NCBI GenBank assembly: GCA_021777365.1
Contig: JAJYDP010000039.1
Location: 1 to 14,708 of the forward strand
DNA: 14,708 bases
Direction of reading: 5' to 3'
Source: Chloroflexota bacterium
GTDB lineage: Bacteria > Chloroflexota > Limnocylindria > Limnocylindrales > CSP1-4
Position numbers and translations under genes: made by a program. Shown one piece after another: positions 1 to 6,211 of the stretch. The notes under the pieces are model-generated. The model was not told the origin of the DNA, did no database searches, and saw only the letters and a program-made list of their open reading frames with translations. The first letter of the stretch is position 1. Every line of letters starts with the position of its first letter.

Positions 1-1519
1 GCCGCGCGTGGAGGTCGTAGACGCCCAGGATGTAGCGGTGGAAGAACTCGCCCTGTCGGCCGGGTGGGAGCCCGAGGCTGTACGGCTCCGTGATGTTGCG
101 GTTCATGTCCCACTTCACGTACGAGATCGGCGCACTGCGCAGGACGGCGGCGATCGCCTCGTAGACGTGGTCCACGATCTCCGGACGTGACATGTCGAGC
201 ACGTACTGGTTGCGGCTCTCGGTGCGCTCGCGGCCGGGCACGCCGACGGCCCAGTCCGGGTGTGCGGCGAAGAGCTCGCTCCGCGCGCTCACCATCTCGG
301 GCTCGATCCAGAGCCCGAACCGCATCCCCAGCCCCGTGACGGCACGCGCCAGGCCGTCGATCCCGTTGGGCAGCTTGCGCCGGTCCACGAACCAGTCGCC
401 CAGCGAGCTGTCGTCCGAGTCGCGCCGGCCGAACCAGCCGTCGTCCAGGACGAAGAGCTCGATGCCCATCTCGTGCGCCGAGCGGGCGATCGCCAGCAGC
501 CGCCCCTCGTCGAAGTCGAAGTAGGTCCCCTCCCAGTTGTTGATCAGCACGGGACGGGGGCGGTCCCGCCAGGTCCCGCGGGCCAGGCGCTCGCGGTAGA
601 GGCGATGGTAGGCGTCACTCAGGGCGCCCAGGCCGGCGTCCGAGAAGGCCAGGATCGCCTCGGGGGCGGAGAACGCGGCACCCGGCTCCAGCGTCCAGGA
701 GAACTGCTCGGGATCGATCCCGATCCGGACACGCGCGGTGTCGTAGAGGTCCACCCCGGCCTCGGCCAGGAAGTTGCCGGAGTAGACCAGGTGGACGCCG
801 ACCGCCTCGCCGTGCTCCTCCGTGGTGGAGCGCCGCACCAGGGCCAGGAAGGGATTGTGCTCATGCCCCGAGGCGCCGCGGCGGCTCGAGATGGACTGCC
901 GCCCGGGTTCCAGGTGCCGCGATCGGACGTGGCGCTCGCGCGCCCAGGCGCCGCTCAGCTGCAGCATCTCCCAGTCCGCGTCCGGCAGGTCCAGCGAGGC
1001 GCTCATCACCGCCCGGATCCGGAGAGGACGCCCTCCCGCGTTCTCCACCCGGACGCTGCGGGCGATCACCGGGAGGCCCGCGAAGATCGTGTAGAGCAGG
1101 TGGACCTCCGCGCCGCAGACGTCGTCGCGCAGGAGGACGTCGACCGTCTCCGCCTCGGCATCGTCTTCGACGTAGGTGGCAGGGAGGCCTTCGATGGGCG
1201 GCTTGCCGCGCATCACGCGGTGGCCCGCGTACCGCAGCTCCAGGACCGTCGATCCGTCGGACTGCTCGACGACCAGGGCGGGCACGCGGAAGTCCCCGCG
1301 GTCGGCGGTCGGGTACTCCAGCCCGACCGGGTCGTCCAGTCGATTGGAGAACCCCCGGAAGTCGGCGGGGGCGAGATGGCGGTGGGACCGCTCGCGGGAG
1401 AGTGCCGGCCCGAAGTAGAGGTGGCCCAGGGAGCCGTCCCCAAGGACCGCGGCGATGTAGCTGATCTGTCCGTTGCTGAGGTGGAGCTCGCGGGTGTCGG
1501 CGTTCCAGTCGATCGACAT
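1..1519 (-). CDS. Alpha-galactosidase, glycoside hydrolase family 36 (3' end missing)
   Basis: Hydrolyses terminal alpha-1,6-galactosides such as melibiose and raffinose-type sugars, probably in the cytoplasm since no signal peptide is seen. The first 506 residues are present. GH36 hallmarks in order are GDFRVPAL (75-82), NNWEGTYFDF (327-336), VLDDGWFG (357-364), LGDW (373-376), GLWIEPEMVS (402-411) and YVKWDMNR (467-474). Asp471 in KWDMNR is the expected nucleophile of the retaining mechanism. The acid/base Asp normally lies several dozen residues further on and falls outside the window. Bacterial family members are usually about 720-750 residues, so roughly 220-240 are missing. The ATG at 1519 is preceded by GAGGGG 4 bases upstream. 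The gene sits 47 bases downstream of the helicase on the same strand and may be co-transcribed with it, although a GC hairpin lies between. The family call is firm; substrate preference is inferred. Confidence 0.95.
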   Translation of the reverse strand, partial: MSIDWNADTRELHLSNGQISYIAAVLGDGSLGHLYFGPALSRERSHRHLAPADFRGFSNRLDDPVGLEYPTADRGDFRVPALVVEQSDGSTVLELRYAGHRVMRGKPPIEGLPATYVEDDAEAETVDVLLRDDVCGAEVHLLYTIFAGLPVIARSVRVENAGGRPLRIRAVMSASLDLPDADWEMLQLSGAWARERHVRSRHLEPGRQSISSRRGASGHEHNPFLALVRRSTTEEHGEAVGVHLVYSGNFLAEAGVDLYDTARVRIGIDPEQFSWTLEPGAAFSAPEAILAFSDAGLGALSDAYHRLYRERLARGTWRDRPRPVLINNWEGTYFDFDEGRLLAIARSAHEMGIELFVLDDGWFGRRDSDDSSLGDWFVDRRKLPNGIDGLARAVTGLGMRFGLWIEPEMVSARSELFAAHPDWAVGVPGRERTESRNQYVLDMSRPEIVDHVYEAIAAVLRSAPISYVKWDMNRNITEPYSLGLPPGRQGEFFHRYILGVYDLHAR

Positions 1520-1537
1520 GCGTCCCCTCGTGCCTGG

Positions 1538-1555
1538 CGGCCGGCACGCCGGCCG
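1538..1555 (-). terminator. GC hairpin between helicase and alpha-galactosidase
   Basis: A 7-bp perfect stem (CGGCCGG / CCGGCCG) closes a 4-base loop, 12 bases past the helicase stop codon and about 20 bases before the alpha-galactosidase ATG. No T-run follows, so it is not a canonical intrinsic terminator. It could attenuate read-through, stabilise the helicase mRNA 3' end, or be a chance GC palindrome. Confidence 0.3.
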
Positions 1556-1566
1556 GCCCGGATCCC

Positions 1567-2811
1567 CTAGCGGCCGGCGAGCGCCGCCCGCCGCCGTGCG
1601 GGGGCGTGATCGCGGGTGGCCGTCGTTCCGCCCCGCCGTGCCGGCGTCCGCTCCGGTGGCGCGCTTCTGCCGGGCAGGTATGCCTCGACGACCCTGACGG
1701 GGATGGCGGCCCGCAGCATCCGCTGGACGGCGCGCAGCTCCTCCACCTCCTCGGGCGAGACCAGTGAGATGGCCGTACCGTTGGCGCCCGCCCGGCTGGT
1801 CCGGCCCACCCGGTGGATGTAGTCCTGTGGGTCGTACGGCAGCTCGTAGTTCACCACGTGCGGGAGTTCCTCGATGTCGAGCCCGCGCGAGGCGACGTCG
1901 GTGGCGACCAGGACCGTGACGTCACCGCGCTTGAAATCCTCGAGCGCGCGCATCCGCTCGGGCTGGCTCCGGTCGCCGTGGATCGCCACCGCCGGCACGC
2001 CCCGGCGATCCAGGTAGGAGGCCAGCCGACCCGCGGCGGTCTTGGTCCGGGTGAAGACCAGCACCTGCTCCATGCCCTCCGCCTCGATCAGGTGGATCAG
2101 CAGGTCCGCCTTGAGCTTCGCGTCCACCGGGTAGAGCGCCTGCGAGAGGTTGTCGGCCAGGCTGTTGCGGCGTGCCACCTCCACGGTGACGGGATCGTGC
2201 AGGAACTCCCGGGCGAGCCGCCGGATCTCGTCCGAGAAGGTGGCGGAGAAGAAGAGCGTCTGGCGGCGCGACGGCAGGAGCGCGACGATCCGCCGGACGT
2301 CGGGGATGAACCCCATGTCGAGCATCCGGTCGGCCTCGTCCAGCACCAGCACCTCTGCCTGGCCGAGCTTGACGGTGCCCTGGCCGATGTGATCGAGGAG
2401 GCGCCCTGGGGTCGCCACGAGGACCTCGACGCCCGACCAGAGCGCCTTCACCTGCGGCTCCATGGGCACGCCGCCGTGGATCACGGCCGAGCGGAGCGGC
2501 AGGCCGCGCCCGTAGGCGCGGAAGGACTCCTCCACCTGCACCGCCAGCTCGCGGGTCGGGGCGAGCACCAGCACGCGCACGGGGTGGCGGGCCGGCGAGA
2601 TCGCCGTGTTCGCGTGCTGCCGCAGCCGCTCGAGGATGGGGAGCGCGAAGGCCGCGGTCTTGCCGGTGCCGGTCTGGGCGGCGGCGAGGACATCCCGTCC
2701 GGCGAGCACGTGCGGGATCGCCGCGGCCTGGACGGGGGTGGGTTCCGTGTAGCCCTCCCTGGCCACGTTGGCGAGGAGGTCGGTCGAGAGGTCGAGGCTG
2801 TCGAAGGTCAA
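1567..2811 (-). CDS. DEAD-box ATP-dependent RNA helicase, RhlE-like
   Basis: Cytoplasmic RNA helicase of 414 residues that uses ATP to open RNA duplexes, probably in RNA decay, ribosome assembly or cold adaptation. Motifs in order: Q motif (FDSL at 3-6 with GYTEPTPVQ at 20-28), motif I AQTGTGKT (45-52), Ia PTRELA (85-90), Ib TPGR (134-137), II DEAD (158-161), III SAT (189-191), V ATDVASRGLDI (303-313) and VI HRVGRTSR (333-340). A basic, low-complexity tail follows from about 382, as is common in RhlE. The start is TTG at 2811, because an AGGAG lies 6 bases upstream and the Q motif begins at residue 3. The frame stays open far upstream, but that part runs antisense to two other genes and is not coding. 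The leader is about 155 bases long if the extended -10 at 2975-2983 is correct, and it holds a palindrome beside the ribosome site. The exact DEAD-box subfamily is less sure than the family. Confidence 0.95.
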   Translation of the reverse strand: MTFDSLDLSTDLLANVAREGYTEPTPVQAAAIPHVLAGRDVLAAAQTGTGKTAAFALPILERLRQHANTAISPARHPVRVLVLAPTRELAVQVEESFRAYGRGLPLRSAVIHGGVPMEPQVKALWSGVEVLVATPGRLLDHIGQGTVKLGQAEVLVLDEADRMLDMGFIPDVRRIVALLPSRRQTLFFSATFSDEIRRLAREFLHDPVTVEVARRNSLADNLSQALYPVDAKLKADLLIHLIEAEGMEQVLVFTRTKTAAGRLASYLDRRGVPAVAIHGDRSQPERMRALEDFKRGDVTVLVATDVASRGLDIEELPHVVNYELPYDPQDYIHRVGRTSRAGANGTAISLVSPEEVEELRAVQRMLRAAIPVRVVEAYLPGRSAPPERTPARRGGTTATRDHAPARRRAALAGR

Positions 2812-2817
2812 GCGAGG

Positions 2818-2822
2818 CTCCT
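2818..2822 (-). promoter_or_regulatory. Ribosome binding site fixing the helicase TTG start
   Basis: AGGAG on the minus strand, 6 bases before TTG at 2811. It is the only good Shine-Dalgarno near the beginning of the Q motif, and it decides for this start over a much longer upstream open frame. Confidence 0.75.
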
Positions 2823-2826
2823 GGGC

Positions 2827-2842
2827 GCGTCCCGCGGGACGC
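2827..2842. repeat. 16-bp perfect palindrome next to the helicase ribosome binding site
   Basis: GCGTCCCGCGGGACGC reads the same on both strands. It is flanked on both sides by CTGGGCG (2821-2827 and 2843-2849). On the helicase mRNA it would fold into a 6-bp stem with a 4-base loop ending 4 bases before the AGGAG. It may be a protein operator or an RNA hairpin affecting ribosome access. Confidence 0.55.
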
Positions 2843-2974
2843 CTGGGCGACCGGGCTGCCCTGGATCCACGATCCGGTGCCACGGTCGCACTGATCGGCT
2901 GCAACTCGGGCCCGGCGGCCCGCTTCGGCCGCGCGCCTGCCCCCGCAGCCGGAAACTGCAGCTCCTTTGGGGCG

Positions 2975-2983
2975 ATGGTAGCA
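2975..2983 (-). promoter_or_regulatory. Candidate extended -10 promoter for the helicase
   Basis: The minus strand reads TGC-TACCAT, matching the TGn-TAnnnT form of an extended -10 box. No recognisable -35 lies upstream. The predicted transcript starts near 2968, giving a leader of about 155 bases, which is long and fits the regulated leaders known for some DEAD-box helicase genes. Confidence 0.35.
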
Positions 2984-3079
2984 CGCACCGCCCGTGCGCC
3001 CGCCGCCGGGCGGGTCCATGCGCCGCCCCGAGGTTCGCGACGCCTCCTGCCACCGCTCTGCCAGGGCGGGCACCGGAGT

Positions 3080-3108
3080 CTCCACGCCGCCTCCACGCGG
3101 CCTCCACG
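3080..3108 (+). promoter_or_regulatory. Three CTCCACG direct repeats at 11-bp period, candidate OmpR/PhoB-type operator
   Basis: CTCCACG occurs at 3080-3086, 3091-3097 and 3102-3108: a 7-bp element with 4-bp spacers, repeated three times on one face of the helix. Known OmpR/PhoB-family sites use 7-bp direct repeats at 11-bp period. The array ends 63 bases before the ATG of the secreted-protein gene, next to an OmpR-family regulator gene. That the regulator at 3826 binds here is inference. Confidence 0.45.
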
Positions 3109-3171
3109 GCGCCCGGCGATCCTCGGACCGCTCGCAGATGACGAGCCTGCGAAACGCATGGAGGTACAGGC

Positions 3172-3690
3172 ATGCGAAGGATCGTGGGGGCCATCGGCGC
3201 CCTGGGGTTTGCGTTCGTCCTGCTGGTCCCGACGGCGCTCGCCGCCGGGCCGGCGTCGGCCGGACGGACGGGCGGCCCGACCGCGGACAACGCCGGGATC
3301 GCCGCGGTGCTCAACCTGAGCTGGGAGCAGGTCCAGGACCTGCGCCAGCAGGGACAGAGCCTCGCCGAGATCGCCGCCGCGCAACAGGTGGATCCCCAGC
3401 GGCTGGTGGACGCGCTGGTGGCCCGGTGGACCGAGCGCATCGACGTGCGCGTCCAGAACGGCGCCCTCACGGCGGCGCAGGCCACGGAGCTGAAGTCCCG
3501 GCTCGCGGCGCGAGCGCAGGCATACGTCGACCAGACCGTGCCGGGCGGCATGGCCGGGGCGGCCGTGGGGGCCGGTCCGAGGGGAGCGGGAGCCGGGATG
3601 CGCAGCGGCGTCGGCCCCGGCCCGCGCGGGACGGGCACCGGCACCGGCACCTGCGACGGCACGGGTCCGCACGGCCCGGGCCGCCCCTGA
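3172..3690 (+). CDS. Secreted small helical protein of unknown function
   Basis: A 172-residue exported protein that I cannot assign to a characterised family. Residues 1-30 form a signal peptide: MRR, a hydrophobic core, then a likely cut after ASA at 28-30. The mature part begins with a Gly-rich stretch, then has a helical segment of about 85 residues (roughly 41-125) with the pattern LNLSWEQVQDLRQQGQSLAE followed by a VDPQRLVDAL-type helix and a QNGALTAAQATELKSRL helix. Similar secreted proteins with a SLAEIAA element are common and uncharacterised in high-GC Gram-positive-type genomes; this is recalled, not searched. The tail (about 126-172) is Gly/Pro/Thr-rich and probably disordered. 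GGAGG lies 7 bases before the ATG. Its position beside a two-component operon, behind 11-bp-period repeats, suggests an envelope-related regulated product. Confidence 0.8.
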   Translation: MRRIVGAIGALGFAFVLLVPTALAAGPASAGRTGGPTADNAGIAAVLNLSWEQVQDLRQQGQSLAEIAAAQQVDPQRLVDALVARWTERIDVRVQNGALTAAQATELKSRLAARAQAYVDQTVPGGMAGAAVGAGPRGAGAGMRSGVGPGPRGTGTGTGTCDGTGPHGPGRP

Positions 3691-3725
3691 CGGGGCCGCA
3701 GCGACGGCACCAGCACCCCGGGTGA

Positions 3726-3766
3726 GGGGCGGACGTGATCGCGGCGAACATGCCGCGGTCCGCCCC
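3726..3766 (+). terminator. Compound stem-loop after the secreted-protein gene
   Basis: A 9-bp outer stem (GGGGCGGAC at 3726-3734 with GTCCGCCCC at 3758-3766) encloses a 6-bp inner stem (CGCGGC at 3740-3745 with GCCGCG at 3752-3757), a 6-base loop and a 5-base bulge on one side. It begins 36 bases past the stop at 3690. There is no T-tract, so termination is a guess, but the stem is strong enough to shape the 3' end of the message. Confidence 0.45.
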
Positions 3767-3777
3767 GGGACCCGCAC

Positions 3778-3809
3778 GGACGGCCGGGCTGTGCATGGCC
3801 CGGCCGTCC
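3778..3809. promoter_or_regulatory. 12-bp perfect inverted repeat just upstream of the first regulator gene
   Basis: GGACGGCCGGGC (3778-3789) and GCCCGGCCGTCC (3798-3809) form a perfect dyad around an 8-base centre. It ends 4 bases before the candidate -10 (3813-3818), so its centre covers where a -35 would lie. It may be an operator for the regulator/kinase operon, or a second hairpin ending transcription from the gene upstream. Confidence 0.5.
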
Positions 3810-3812
3810 CGC

Positions 3813-3818
3813 TATCGT
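3813..3818 (+). promoter_or_regulatory. Candidate -10 box for a leaderless regulator mRNA
   Basis: TATCGT (TAnnnT) ends 7 bases before ATG at 3826, so transcription would start at or next to the start codon. No Shine-Dalgarno is visible before any of the possible starts (GTG 3817, ATG 3826, ATG 3835). Confidence 0.4.
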
Positions 3819-3825
3819 GGCCGGC

Positions 3826-4554
3826 ATGAACGCCATGGTTCTCGTCGTGGACGACGAGCCCCACATCGTGGAGGTGCTGCGCGCCTACCTGGAGCGGGAG
3901 GGGCACCGGGTGCGGACGAGCGGGGACGGAGACGAGGCGCTCGCCCTGGCGCGCCGGGAGCCGCCCGACGTGATGATCCTGGACGTCATGCTCCCCGGTC
4001 GGTCGGGGTTCGACCTGCTGCGCGCGCTGCGCGCCGACGGATCGCGGGCCGGCGTGATCATGCTCACTGCGCGCGACGACGTCATCGACCGGGTGACGGG
4101 GCTCGAGCTCGGCGCCGACGACTACGTGGTCAAGCCGTTCGAGCCGCGCGAGGTGGTCGCGCGGGTGGGTGCGCTGATCCGTCGGATGGAGCGCCTGGTG
4201 CCCGCGGGCGCCACGCCCGCCGGGCCGATCCGGATCTTCGACCTGGACGTGGACGTCGAGGCCCGGGAGGTGCGCCGGTCCGGGGTGCCCGTGCCGCTGA
4301 CCCGTGCCGAGTTCGACCTGCTGACCGCCCTGCTCGAGCAGCCGGGACGGGTGTGGACGCGGGAGCAGCTCGGCGAGCGCGTCTTCGGCGAGGCGTTCGA
4401 GTCGTTCGATCGGACCATCGACAGCCACGTCAAGAACGTGCGCCGGAAGCTGGGCGATCGCCCGGACGGCGGGGCGTACCTGGAGACCGTGCGCGGCGTC
4501 GGCTACCGCGCCGCGCGGTCGGCCGCGATGGAGGCGTCCGAGCCGGCGACATGA
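3826..4554 (+). CDS. Two-component response regulator, OmpR/PhoB family
   Basis: A DNA-binding response regulator of 242 residues. The receiver domain (about 1-118) shows the acidic pair Asp9-Asp10, the phosphoacceptor Asp53 in LDVMLPG, the conserved Thr in MLTARD and the Lys in VVKPFEP. The C-terminal winged helix (about 135-232) has the usual [20 protein letters not shown] start, [14 protein letters not shown] recognition region and VRGVGYR wing. I chose ATG 3826 because it follows a TATCGT box by 7 bases and places MVLVVDDEP at the normal distance; GTG 3817 and ATG 3835 are possible. Its TGA overlaps the kinase ATG by 4 bases (ATGA), so the two are translationally coupled. It likely answers to that kinase, and the 11-bp-period repeats at 3080-3108 are a candidate target. 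The signal cannot be read from sequence. Confidence 0.95.
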   Translation: MNAMVLVVDDEPHIVEVLRAYLEREGHRVRTSGDGDEALALARREPPDVMILDVMLPGRSGFDLLRALRADGSRAGVIMLTARDDVIDRVTGLELGADDYVVKPFEPREVVARVGALIRRMERLVPAGATPAGPIRIFDLDVDVEAREVRRSGVPVPLTRAEFDLLTALLEQPGRVWTREQLGERVFGEAFESFDRTIDSHVKNVRRKLGDRPDGGAYLETVRGVGYRAARSAAMEASEPAT

Positions 4555-5939
4555 CACTCCGCGTGCGGCTTGCGCTCGCCTTCGCCGCCGTGGCGCTCGC
4601 CACGGGCGCGGTGGTCGCGCTCGCGGCGCCCTTCGTCATCCAGCACGGGTTCACGCGGCTCGAGGCGGACGTGACGGCTGCCGGCACCAGGGCAGGCGCT
4701 CCCGGTTCGCGATCCGGGGCGGCCGGTCCACCAGAGGGAGCCGGACCGGCGGCACGGGCCGCCCAGATCCAGCAGGACACCACCCTGACCGTCATCGCCG
4801 TCGCGCTCGCCGCCGCCGCCGTGGCCTCCCTCGCCGGCGCCCTCGTGGCCGGCCGGATCGTCGGCCCGTTCCGGTCGCTGGAGACGGCCGCCGCCGCCGT
4901 GGCAGCCGGGGACCTGCGCCGTCGCTCGGGCGTGGCCGACCGCCCGGACGAGGTGGGCTCGCTGGGCCGATCGTTCGACCACATGGCGGAGGCGCTGCAG
5001 CGATCCGACGATTCGCGCCGGCGCCTGCTGCAGGACGCCGCGCACGAGCTGCGCACGCCCCTGGCCGTCATCGACGCGACCGCGAGCGCCCTCTCCGACG
5101 GGATCTACGAGCCGGACCAGCGGCACTTCGCCACGATCCGCGACCAGTCGCGGCAGCTCGCCCGCGTGGTGGACGACCTGCGCACGATCGGGCTCGCCGA
5201 GGACGGGAGGCTCTCGCTCCGGATCGAGCGGGTCCGGGTCGACCGGATGGTGAGCTCGGCCGCCGGCGCGTTCCGCGCGCGGGCCTCCCTGGCCGGGATC
5301 GAGCTCGAGGTGATGCCGCTGCCGGAGATCGCGATCGACGCCGACGGAGACAGGCTGGGCCAGGCGCTCGGAGCGCTCCTGGACAACGCGATCCGCCACA
5401 CGCCCGCCGGCGGGCGGGTGGCGGTGACCGCGCGCGCCGTGATCCCGGGCGCCACCGCGACCGGTGCCGCCCCGGCGGCGAGGGGCAGCGTCCGGCGTGC
5501 GCCGGGTACGTCGGCCGCAGGTACGCCGGCTCCGGGGACGCGTGCCCCGGGCACTCCGGCCGCGGGGACGCATGCCCCGGGCACTCCGGCCGCGGGGACG
5601 CCTGCCCCGGGTACGCCGGCCGCGTCCGGCCGCGTGCGCATCGAGGTGGCGGACACCGGGCCAGGTATCGCTCCGGCAGACCTGCCGCGGATCTTCGATC
5701 GCTTCTACCAGGCCGATCGGGCCCGGGACCGGTCGACCGGGACGACCGGGCTCGGGCTGGCGATCGCCCGGGCCATCGTCCAGGCGCACGGCGGTGCGAT
5801 CGGCGCCATGAACCGCGCGGACACCATGAACCGCACGGATGCCGTGAACAGCTCGACTCCGGGCACCGGCGCGGTCTTCTGGATCGAGCTGCCGCTGGCC
5901 CATGTATCCATTCCGGCCCCTGGTCCGTCTTCCAGGTGA
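4551..5939 (+). CDS. Sensor histidine kinase, with low-complexity insert in the ATPase domain
   Basis: Membrane histidine kinase of 462 residues, partner of the regulator before it. TM1 is at about 5-29, followed by a short Gly/Ala-rich extracytoplasmic loop (about 30-77) with no recognisable sensor domain, then TM2 (about 78-101), HAMP (about 102-155) and a HisKA domain with His165 in AAHELRTP. The HATPase domain has the N box Asn279 (LLDNAIRH), G1 DTGPGIAP starting at Asp368, the F box IFDRFYQAD and G2 TGLGLAIAR. The N-box Asn and G1 Asp are 89 residues apart, against 28 in the other kinase of this window (at 12542). The excess is a Pro/Ala/Gly/Thr insert (about 298-358) encoded by tandem repeats. 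All catalytic motifs are intact, so the enzyme is probably active. The short periplasmic loop suggests sensing in the membrane or through a partner protein. Confidence 0.93.
   Translation: MTLRVRLALAFAAVALATGAVVALAAPFVIQHGFTRLEADVTAAGTRAGAPGSRSGAAGPPEGAGPAARAAQIQQDTTLTVIAVALAAAAVASLAGALVAGRIVGPFRSLETAAAAVAAGDLRRRSGVADRPDEVGSLGRSFDHMAEALQRSDDSRRRLLQDAAHELRTPLAVIDATASALSDGIYEPDQRHFATIRDQSRQLARVVDDLRTIGLAEDGRLSLRIERVRVDRMVSSAAGAFRARASLAGIELEVMPLPEIAIDADGDRLGQALGALLDNAIRHTPAGGRVAVTARAVIPGATATGAAPAARGSVRRAPGTSAAGTPAPGTRAPGTPAAGTHAPGTPAAGTPAPGTPAASGRVRIEVADTGPGIAPADLPRIFDRFYQADRARDRSTGTTGLGLAIARAIVQAHGGAIGAMNRADTMNRTDAVNSSTPGTGAVFWIELPLAHVSIPAPGPSSR
5499..5624 (+). repeat. In-frame 15/30-bp tandem repeat array inside the kinase gene
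   Basis: Encodes a run of (A/P)-(A/P)-G-T-x pentapeptides at residues 317-358. The higher-order unit is 30 bp: 5543-5572 and 5573-5602 are identical except for the last base, and flanking units have diverged. Period and unit are multiples of three, so copy-number changes keep the frame. It lies between the N box and G1 box of the ATP-binding domain. Confidence 0.85.
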
Positions 5940-5973
5940 TCGCGGGGACCGGCCCCGCGCAGACGGAGGCTCC

Positions 5974-6198
5974 ATGCCGGCCATGTCCATTCCCCAGAAC
6001 GAACACCCCATCGACCGCGCGGTCCGGATCGTCCTCGGTGTCGTCCTCGGCGCGCTCGCCCTCGGCGGTGCCGTGGCCGCCCCGCTCTCGTATGTCGTCG
6101 TCCTCGTCGCCGTGATCGCGCTCGTCACCGGGATCAGCGGCTTCTGCCCGCTCTACTCGCTGCTCCGCGTGAGCACCTGCTCCACGGCGCGCCGCTAG
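5974..6198 (+). CDS. Small membrane protein, DUF2892 (YgaP transmembrane-like)
   Basis: A 74-residue inner-membrane protein with two hydrophobic helices (about 20-37 and 39-58). The pattern NEHPIDRAVRIVLGVVLG at the start and GFCPLYSLLRVSTC at the end matches the DUF2892 family, whose best known member is the membrane part of the YgaP rhodanese. The two cysteines in FCPLY and STC are typical of the family. Function is unknown; links to thiol or sulfur chemistry are only suggestive. The start is ATG 5974 with GGAGG 4 bases upstream; ATG 5983 is also possible but then the spacing is 13. It lies 34 bases after the kinase and 13 bases before the sigma factor gene, so all are probably one operon. 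Confidence 0.8.
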   Translation: MPAMSIPQNEHPIDRAVRIVLGVVLGALALGGAVAAPLSYVVVLVAVIALVTGISGFCPLYSLLRVSTCSTARR

Positions 6199-6211
6199 CG
6201 ACGGGTGACGC

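Larger units (their letters stand above)
2812..3171. other. Divergent control region between helicase and secreted-protein genes
   Basis: 360 bases without a convincing gene. It holds the helicase leader with its palindrome (2827-2842), the candidate helicase promoter (2975-2983), the three 11-bp-period repeats (3080-3108) and the GGAGG (3160-3164) of the downstream gene. An isolated AAAGGAG on the minus strand at 2962-2968 has no start codon at a usable distance. Confidence 0.6.

Noticed and set aside
260..1570. 436-residue plus-strand open frame over the alpha-galactosidase
   Set aside because: The minus strand encodes all GH36 motifs in order; the plus frame shows none.
2962..2968. AAAGGAG on the minus strand as the ribosome site of a leader peptide in the helicase leader
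   Set aside because: No ATG, GTG or TTG lies at a usable distance after it, and it falls at the very 5' end of the predicted transcript.
2812..4557. Upstream extension of the helicase frame to about 996 residues, as a possible fusion protein
   Set aside because: It runs antisense through the secreted-protein and regulator genes, has no recognisable domain, and AGGAG with TTG at 2811 gives a complete helicase. Long open frames are expected in DNA this GC-rich.
5499..5632. Repeat array as a CRISPR or a stand-alone minisatellite
   Set aside because: Units are contiguous without spacers, in frame, and encode a regular pentapeptide within an intact kinase.
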